A DNA stretch of 64,000 nucleotides from Triglochin maritima (Eukaryota; Streptophyta; Magnoliopsida; Alismatales; Juncaginaceae), in contig OY821775.1 in assembly GCA_963682175.1 (NCBI GenBank), forward strand, positions 9,520,501 through 9,584,500. Direction: 5' to 3'. Each line of letters opens with the position of its first letter. The first letter of the stretch is position 1. Shown one piece after another: positions 57,375 to 64,000 of the stretch. The notes beneath the pieces are model-generated. The model did no database searches. It had not been told where the DNA came from and saw only the letters and a program-made list of their open reading frames with translations. Made by a program: the position numbers and the translations under genes.

Positions 57375-57913
57375 TGTTGGAAAAACTGGGTTGTGATAAT
57401 CCTGGACTCTTCTCAGATCGTGTACGGATCACTTTCCGAACAAGATTATTCGACCCTTTTACACTGCCCGGGTTGCACGAATACCTTGCTGGGATAATCC
57501 TGAGAAGGAACAATCTCGTTCAGGCAATATGAACTTCGATCAGAAAAGTAGAGACGGAGTATGTATTTCGTATGTTGTTTTTGAGTACCGAATCCCTCTT
57601 ATAATGAGATAATCGAAAAAACTGAATGACGGTTGGGCGGTTACACAACTGCTTTGGGCGGTTACACAACCGTTTTTTAGGTTGGTATTATCCACTCAAA
57701 CGGGATCCCAGCCAGGGGCTCCGCCCCTCAACCCCGCGAGGGGGCTGCGCCCCCTCGACCCCTGCTTCATATTCGTGGTCGATAAACCGTTAGCTCAACA
57801 AGCGTGCACTCCGCACTACCCAAACTCGTTTCCGAGCCTAACGATAAATCGCATCGGTCTCAAGTAAATCACATTACGACTAAAATGAATCGATGACACT
57901 AAAATCACCAACA
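57375..57913 (+). mobile_element. solo LTR, 539 bp
   Basis: It begins TGTTGGAAAAACTGGG and ends CACCAACA, so TGTTGG / CCAACA form perfect terminal inverted repeats. It is flanked by the 5-bp duplication CCAAG (57370-57374 and 57914-57918). GC-rich hairpins (GAGGGGGC / GCCCCCTC near 57738) and two copies of TGGGCGGTTACACAAC (near 57634 and 57656) lie inside. No internal region. Confidence 0.92.
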
Positions 57914-57918
57914 CCAAG

Positions 57919-59130
57919 ATGGGTTTCGACGAGTGGACAGAGTGCTACAGGATTGCTTCCAAATGAAGCCTTAAACTATATGCAGAGACAAATCACATTA
58001 TGTGGTATCACGACATTTTTTTCGTATACGTTCCTTCCAAAACTCATCTTATAGATAGAATTCCTTTCCTACGTTGGTGCTGAATTCATGTAGAGATGTT
58101 TAAGAAATCCTGGCGTGTATAATATTTGAATACTATATAAGGTTTACAAATCCGGCAATAAGAATCTCATTCCACTATAAACAACAAAAGTTAAAAAAAT
58201 ATTCTCCAACAACTCTTTTAACGAATGCAAATCTGCAATGTTCCAGGAAATTGTACATCATACATGTTTTGCACATCTCAGTTCCTATGCTCAATACCCA
58301 CATTTAGATAATTTTGTCCTGAACGGAAAAGAGTTGCCAACTAATGAAGGTCATTACTAGCTGAAGATCCAAGTTCAAAACCCACAACCTTCGGAAGATG
58401 TCATCCCATTCCTCACCTCAAGTAACTGTCCACATATGATTGATGCACAAGATGGAGTTAGATATAGTTCAAGGAGTTTTGAAAGGAAAAAAAAGACTGA
58501 AAACTTCAAATAGTCTTTTGGTGAACATGTTAATTAAACCTAAATAAATTGCAGTCACTGAACATTAACAACTAACGTCATCAATTACAGAGTATACTGT
58601 GCATTTAATTGTTTGATATCAAGAACACAAGAATAAGTTTGTCAAAAAAATTCGGACCACATGTTTGCAGCAAAAAAATGGAGGGTTGGTACCTGGAAAG
58701 AAAAAAAGAAGTCATCTTTTAACGTACCACTTTCACAAACAAACTTCATATCAAACAAAAAAAGAGGCACAACTGAAGAAGGCATCATGAATTAAACCAT
58801 GATATGTAAGAGAAAACGAATTAACAATATTTATAGCAGTAAGCTGACAAAAAATAATGGCTAGGACATGCTATAGGTTCAATTTTCATACATGTTACAT
58901 GACCAAGTTAGGAAATTTAGAGCGAGAAACACACCCATATATGTAAAGAAAAGCCAGATGGAGTTAACATAGAACTGAACTTAACTAAATCATAGAAACT
59001 TAAATTTCATTTATGTTTTCCTACTTAAGTGTACTTAAACATAACACTGAAAAACAGAACTAAATCACAATTAAGGTCAGAATTTTAACAGAACTGAACA
59101 CAATCATAAACCATACTAACTTCATAAAAA
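57919..59130. other. AT-rich spacer, no gene seen
   Basis: No frame, LTR or TIR was recognised. Confidence 0.45.
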
Positions 59131-59164
59131 AGTTCAGAATCTGCATTTGGAATGTTTTCATCGC

Positions 59165-59465
59165 TACTATTGTCGAAGATCACATAATCCATCATTGCCA
59201 TTGTCGAAAATCACATAATCGAAAATCACTGCCTTTGGAAGTCGAAAATCACATAATCCATAACTGAGATAATTAGATTATATAATGCCATAGAAAAGCT
59301 GATAATATGCAACTCCCATGAAAATCAGAGAAAATACACCCCAAATCGAACATAAAAATGAGAAAATACAACCTAAATTGAACATCAAAAACGAGAAAAT
59401 ACATCCCCAAATCGATCATAAAAACAAGAAAATACACCCCAAATAGTAGAAAGTACACCCAAAAT
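59165..59465. repeat. two adjacent tandem arrays
   Basis: GTCGAAAATCACATAAT(CC) occurs four times with changes between about 59170 and 59262. A unit of about 37 bp with GAGAAAATACACCCCAAAT and CGAACATAAAAA then repeats four times between about 59327 and 59460. The reverse strand reads as a repetitive hydrophobic frame, which I take as a by-product. Confidence 0.7.
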
Positions 59466-59704
59466 CCCATGAAAACCCCCAACGTTGATTTCCTGGGTGT
59501 CAGTGATGGTGGTGGTGGCAATCGCAGTCACGGTGGGGTGGTGTGGTGTGGTGGGTGATGTTGCAGAGGAGGGAAAAGAGGAGGGAGATAGGGAGGAAGA
59601 AAGGAGAGTGATTTGTTTTTTTACATTTTTTGTTTTGTTTTCGTATACATAGAACCGAGAGGTGTACGGTAGCAAATTACACTAGAATCATATAATGTGT
59701 ATAC

Positions 59705-59970
59705 TGTTGTGAAAATTGTGTATAGTGGATGATTCACCTTCCAAGATGGTTCATCTTCCAACCAATCTATTATAACTCCTCTATTAATATGTGTTATTAA
59801 TATTGTGTAATGTTTATATTTACATAATTATTTAATGTATACTATGCACACCTCTATGTGTATAAATATGAGGGTGTAGTATGTATTGAGAACACACAAA
59901 AGAGATGAAATACAACTCCTCCATTCTCCCCCAACTTCTTGTCCTTTTGTTTGATCGTTATTTTACAACA
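59705..59970 (+). repeat. left LTR of the decayed copia element
   Basis: TGTTGT..ACAACA ends; a TATA-like GTATAAATATGAGG lies near 59859. The left target site would be TATAC; the partner copy is outside the window. Confidence 0.85.
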
Positions 59971-62900
59971 CGTTATCAGCACGACTTCGCTCGATGTGAT
60001 CAACTCAAACAATAGTTGTTTGTTGCTTGATTAAGTTAGTTTACAACACAATGTTGTATTCATCTCCAGACAGTCTTTTACAATTTATAATATTATTAAT
60101 CTATTTACTTGTTGAATATGCTCATATTATATTCTTAAATATGATGTTATATGTCTAGAAATTATACTCATATTATATTCTTAAATATGATGTTGTATGT
60201 TTACAAATTTCTATTGCAAAATCTTCTTTTGAAATATTATGTTTTTGATATATGTTCTTAGATGGCGGACTATTAACTTTTATTTTAGTATGATAATCAT
60301 GCACATAACATTTATAGATGCATATGAGCACGTGATTTGATAAATATGTATTAATCGATATTTATAAGCATTTTGTTTTGCAAAGTTGATCATATATTTG
60401 GAATATCACTAGATGACTTAACATTCCAATGATAATGACAACTTTTTTCATGCATGTCATATCGAATGTATGTTATTTTTCTAGAAACTATAAACGTTTC
60501 TTTTTATCTATTTTATTTTGTGTAATCTTTTATATGATGTTGATCATCTTGATTGTTGAAGAATGTTAAATACACGTCTTTTGATAAATGAACAAAAAAT
60601 TTACTTGTCGCATTTTGGATGTTAAAATCCAACTTGATGCTCTTCAAAATACAAATGAAAATATATATATATTGCTTGACATAGTTAGATATCTTTTTGG
60701 AATAATGAAACATGCAAATGGTATATTTTTTCTTATAAAAGTCTACATGTTATTATTGCTTTTAACTTGTGCATTGAAAAGAAAAGAAAAATACTTGGAT
60801 ATTATATCATATTATTCTTGTGATGAAACACTAGTTTCAATCATATTTGATCCATTTTTGCAAATCTAATATTTGATGCATCCCGTTGAGTTATCATATT
60901 ATGTCACATAAATTATTTTGTTGCATCACATTTGGAAATATTATGGTTATTCTTTCCAGTACATGTGATTCATTTATGCAATTATATATATAATATAATG
61001 TGGTATATTGAAACAAAATTTGGATTTTCATATTATGAAAATAATTATTTACCATATGTCATGTTATCATTGAAAAAGAAGCACTTCAAGCCCAATGGCA
61101 AAAATTGTAATCTTCATGAGGTGCAAATATATAATGATATCAAGATTGTATATTCATGTGAAGAAAATTATGAAAATGTATAGCAATCCCTGAAGGATTC
61201 TTATGAGCATCAAAAGGTTGTGCAAATGTCAAAGTCTCATAAACTCATCAAACTCATTCCCTAAATCTAGCTCTATGCGTGTCCAGAAGACCATAGAGAG
61301 TTGATATAGGAAAATCTTATATCCATTTCACAAATTAATGATCCAATACTCTAGTAGTAGTACGGAGTAAAAAAAATCACAAGCAATTGACTTGCTCCAT
61401 TCCCTGAAGTGAATGTATGAGAGCGTGAAAAATCTTCCAAAAGTCTATTATAATTATTTTGTGACCATGATTATGGATGTGAATATGGATGAGATAAATG
61501 ACAAAATAATTAATGTCCTTATGGTATATAAATTCCACAATCAAAATGGGTTTATTTGTAGTTATGTGTGTTTTATTTGATAAGTAACATATACTTTATC
61601 TACTAGATATACATGATTATATGCTGGAATACCAATATGACAAATGAGTATTATATACAATGATACAAATATTTTGTTTAAGCTTTGATTATTCCTCATT
61701 TATATTGAAACTATATATTTATATTGGTCAGCGCTCTCGTTAGTCCAATATATTTTCATACTTGTGATTGTTATTCACTTACGATGAGATTCTTTTTAGA
61801 TATTAATAATACACATGTATATGTTGCTAACATATCGATATTCAACATTTTTTATATGTTTGTGATGACTATTTATGCATATCATTATAATATATTTTTT
61901 AAGGATCAATAACAAAGATAATATTTGCATTTTTAAAATGGCAAAGTACACATGCATATGCTGATATGTTAGTATGCATAATTTCTATCTAAAAGACTTA
62001 TACCAAGTTACGTTGAAATTATTTGGCATTCATGTGATTGAATGCATGGTTCGTATTTTATATTTTGTCATTGGAAGAACCTTATCATTTATTTTGTAAT
62101 AGTTGAATAAATAATTTATCTACAATAAATATTTTATTCAGCTTGAAATGAAGAGTATAGATACTCTTCGGTCTCCAATTTGATTTAAGATCAGGAAAGA
62201 TGAATTATGCATCATGTATAGTGCTGCCATGCACACTATATTAAGAGATAAGTATTCTCTAATTTGATAATTGGAAAAGCCAAAGCCACTACTGTACAAG
62301 GCCATACAAATTTAGTAGAAATCTCCAGAAGAGTCATATCTACTATTACATGTTGAATTATCTTGGCTTTAAATGATGCATTTTATATATTATGTCTTAA
62401 GAAACTTATTAAGTTTCAAATCGCAAGAATGACTTGTATTGAGACTACAATTGAAGTAAAGAAGAATATTTTTATATTCCTACAATCATGTCAGGTAAGA
62501 AAAATGCTATCAAGAAAATTACCTGACTTTTGAACAATGTGTCATTGCACATGTAGTGGCTTGGTCAAACGACTTGCACTGATGAATCAAATGAATATTG
62601 ATTCTAATAACATATGGTATGACCGATTGGGTCAATAAGGACATATATGATGACAAATGTTTCTGAAATTTCATATGATCATCCACTGAAGAATGAGAAG
62701 GTTCTTCAACTAAGTAGGTATCTATGAGCTCTATCTTTCCGTAAGATGAGATAACTTGTGATTCAAAGTCATAAGAATAAGTTATTGCAAAATCACAATA
62801 TGTGTCATCGTATTTTGGATCATGTGCCTGAAGCACACGTTACAAATTAAGCATCGATTTATAAAATATCTCTGAATATGAATCATTATTAGATCTCAAA

Positions 62901-64000
62901 ATTGATACATTAATATGCATACATGTTGATATTATTCATTTTTTTTTTGTTATGTACATCATGTTATGAATGTTCCCCTATTTTACTTGTACAATATTGA
63001 ATGAAATGTTTCCCGTCTGCGATTAATAGTTTACCACCTCCAAAATTTAGTGGTCTCAAATTAAATTGGACATTTCAGTATGATTCATATTCCCAATAAT
63101 ATTAAAATACTTGAAGCCCTGAAGGACGATGTATTTTATTGTTCAGTCCAATATTTATATATAGAGAGAGACATATTTTTCTTGGCATTAGGGGGAGAAA
63201 GCCAGAAGCTTAAAGAATGCCAAGAAAATATATTATATTGAACCTGAAGTTCATTAGAGAACATACGTACAAATATCGTTGAACCTGAAGTTCCTAAAAT
63301 CATTAACTTGCAATATCTAGCAAGTAAATGTCATACATCTTTATTGATCACAAAAGAGTGACTATGTCTTGTATTACTAGACATAAAGCACATAATATAA
63401 TATAAAGTGAAGATTTTCGCATGATAAAATATATTTGAGCTCAACCAACGCCAGAAGCGTGGACTATAACATATATTATTTGTGGAAATGAAAATAAAAC
63501 TTAGTCACTCATTACACCTCCTGAAGAGGTTATTCCTGAAGAATATAAACCGGTAAAATAAAAGCAGCTGCTAGCAAATGTAACAATTCCGGGAATACAT
63601 AACGGTCAGATCCTAACATTTTGGGAAACAACGAGGATTTGATTATTATAAAAGTTGCAATCAACTATGCTAATACGAGAGAAGCATTAAAAGGTTATCG
63701 TCGACGACAAATTCGCCTTCTTAGAGCATGCTAATTCAATAGAAAATCTGGATCCAGAATCTATAGTATTATAAGAATGCCAGAAGCATTCGTATTTGAA
63801 ATGAACAAAAGAAGGTGAATAATATAGAACTAGACTCGCTTATTGGACCTGTAGTCCTGATTTCTGAAGAATATGAATAGAAATCACATTACAACATGGT
63901 GGTACATTATAAAGCGAGTAGTGACACAAGGGTTTTTCGCAGGACTCAACATTACGATGTTACTTATTCTCTCGAAATGTATAATATTACGTTATGTCAC
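59705..64000 (+). mobile_element. decayed Ty1/copia retrotransposon, cut by right window edge
   Basis: A 266-bp LTR (59705-59970) begins TGTTGTGAAAATTG and ends TTTACAACA, with perfect TGTTGT/ACAACA ends. It is followed by CGTTATCAGCACG, a known plant copia primer-site context. Recognisable remnants in order are gag (FTCRILDVKIQLDA near 60595; LKDSYEHQKVVQMSKS near 61190), the pre-integrase block (NIWYDRLGQ near 62605; ISYDHPLKNEKVLQLS near 62668), an LGGES linker near 63190, and the region before RT (IVDDKFA near 63697; ECQKHS near 63776; HYDVTYSLEMYNIT near 63951). Stops and frame changes occur every few dozen codons, so it is old and inactive. The right LTR lies outside the window. Confidence 0.85.

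Noticed and set aside
59273..59675. Minus-strand hydrophobic repeat frames
   Set aside because: Produced by the 37-bp tandem array.

Overview
The window looks like nuclear DNA from a eudicot angiosperm. It has long AT-rich intergenic stretches, intron-containing genes with GT..AG borders, plant families (MED19, a four-TM RING-H2 ligase, a kelch F-box protein, FAR1-like sequence) and many plant transposons. The species cannot be named from sequence alone. Four genes look intact: a RING-H2 E3 ligase (+, coding 15847-18279, four coding exons), a small GC-rich single-TM protein (-, 27201-27659), Mediator subunit MED19 (+, 36706-39114, five exons) and an intronless F-box/kelch gene (-, 46183-47265). 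Two further host-like loci are broken: a class B DnaJ pseudogene (-, 22.2-23.6 kb) and a FAR1/FHY3-like pseudogene (-, 34.8-36.2 kb).

Most of the rest is mobile DNA. From left to right: the 5' end of a MULE transposase (1-338) beside a cluster of short hairpins; a PIF/Harbinger element with TTA duplications (1738-4108) carrying a decayed Myb/SANT ORF; a tRNA-like SINE (about 5421-5595); a young Ty1/copia element (6325-12963, LTRs about 98.9% identical by eye, TSD CCATG, unusual TA..CA termini) whose gag is split by a 1593-bp solo LTR; three related gypsy-like solo LTRs (19672-21204, 23766-25772, 28256-30155); a short LTR inside the DnaJ pseudogene; a hAT MITE with an 8-bp duplication (30790-31098); an inverted-repeat element with a minisatellite core (about 41050-41706); two long-TIR elements (51.06-51.55 kb and 54.03-55.73 kb), the second carrying a nested Tourist/Harbinger insertion; a second Harbinger element (51931-52945) with a transposase C-terminal remnant; a 539-bp solo LTR (57375-57913); and a decayed copia element from 59705 past the right edge.

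The most interesting signal is a 10-bp palindrome, CGGTCGACCG. It recurs dozens of times with one-base variants, mostly in pairs whose starts lie 19-22 bp apart. It occurs in four solo LTRs of at least two unrelated LTR types (6970-8562 and the three gypsy-like LTRs). Between the two closest LTR copies the motif holds while the spacers drift. A second signal lies in the two Harbinger elements. Their right ends are chains of perfect palindromes in matching positions but with different arm sequences, including one centred on CACGTG and a terminal GTTAA-loop hairpin, so structure rather than sequence seems to be conserved.

Gene limits and exon borders come from reading splice signals and family conservation by eye. 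No alignment or database search was run.
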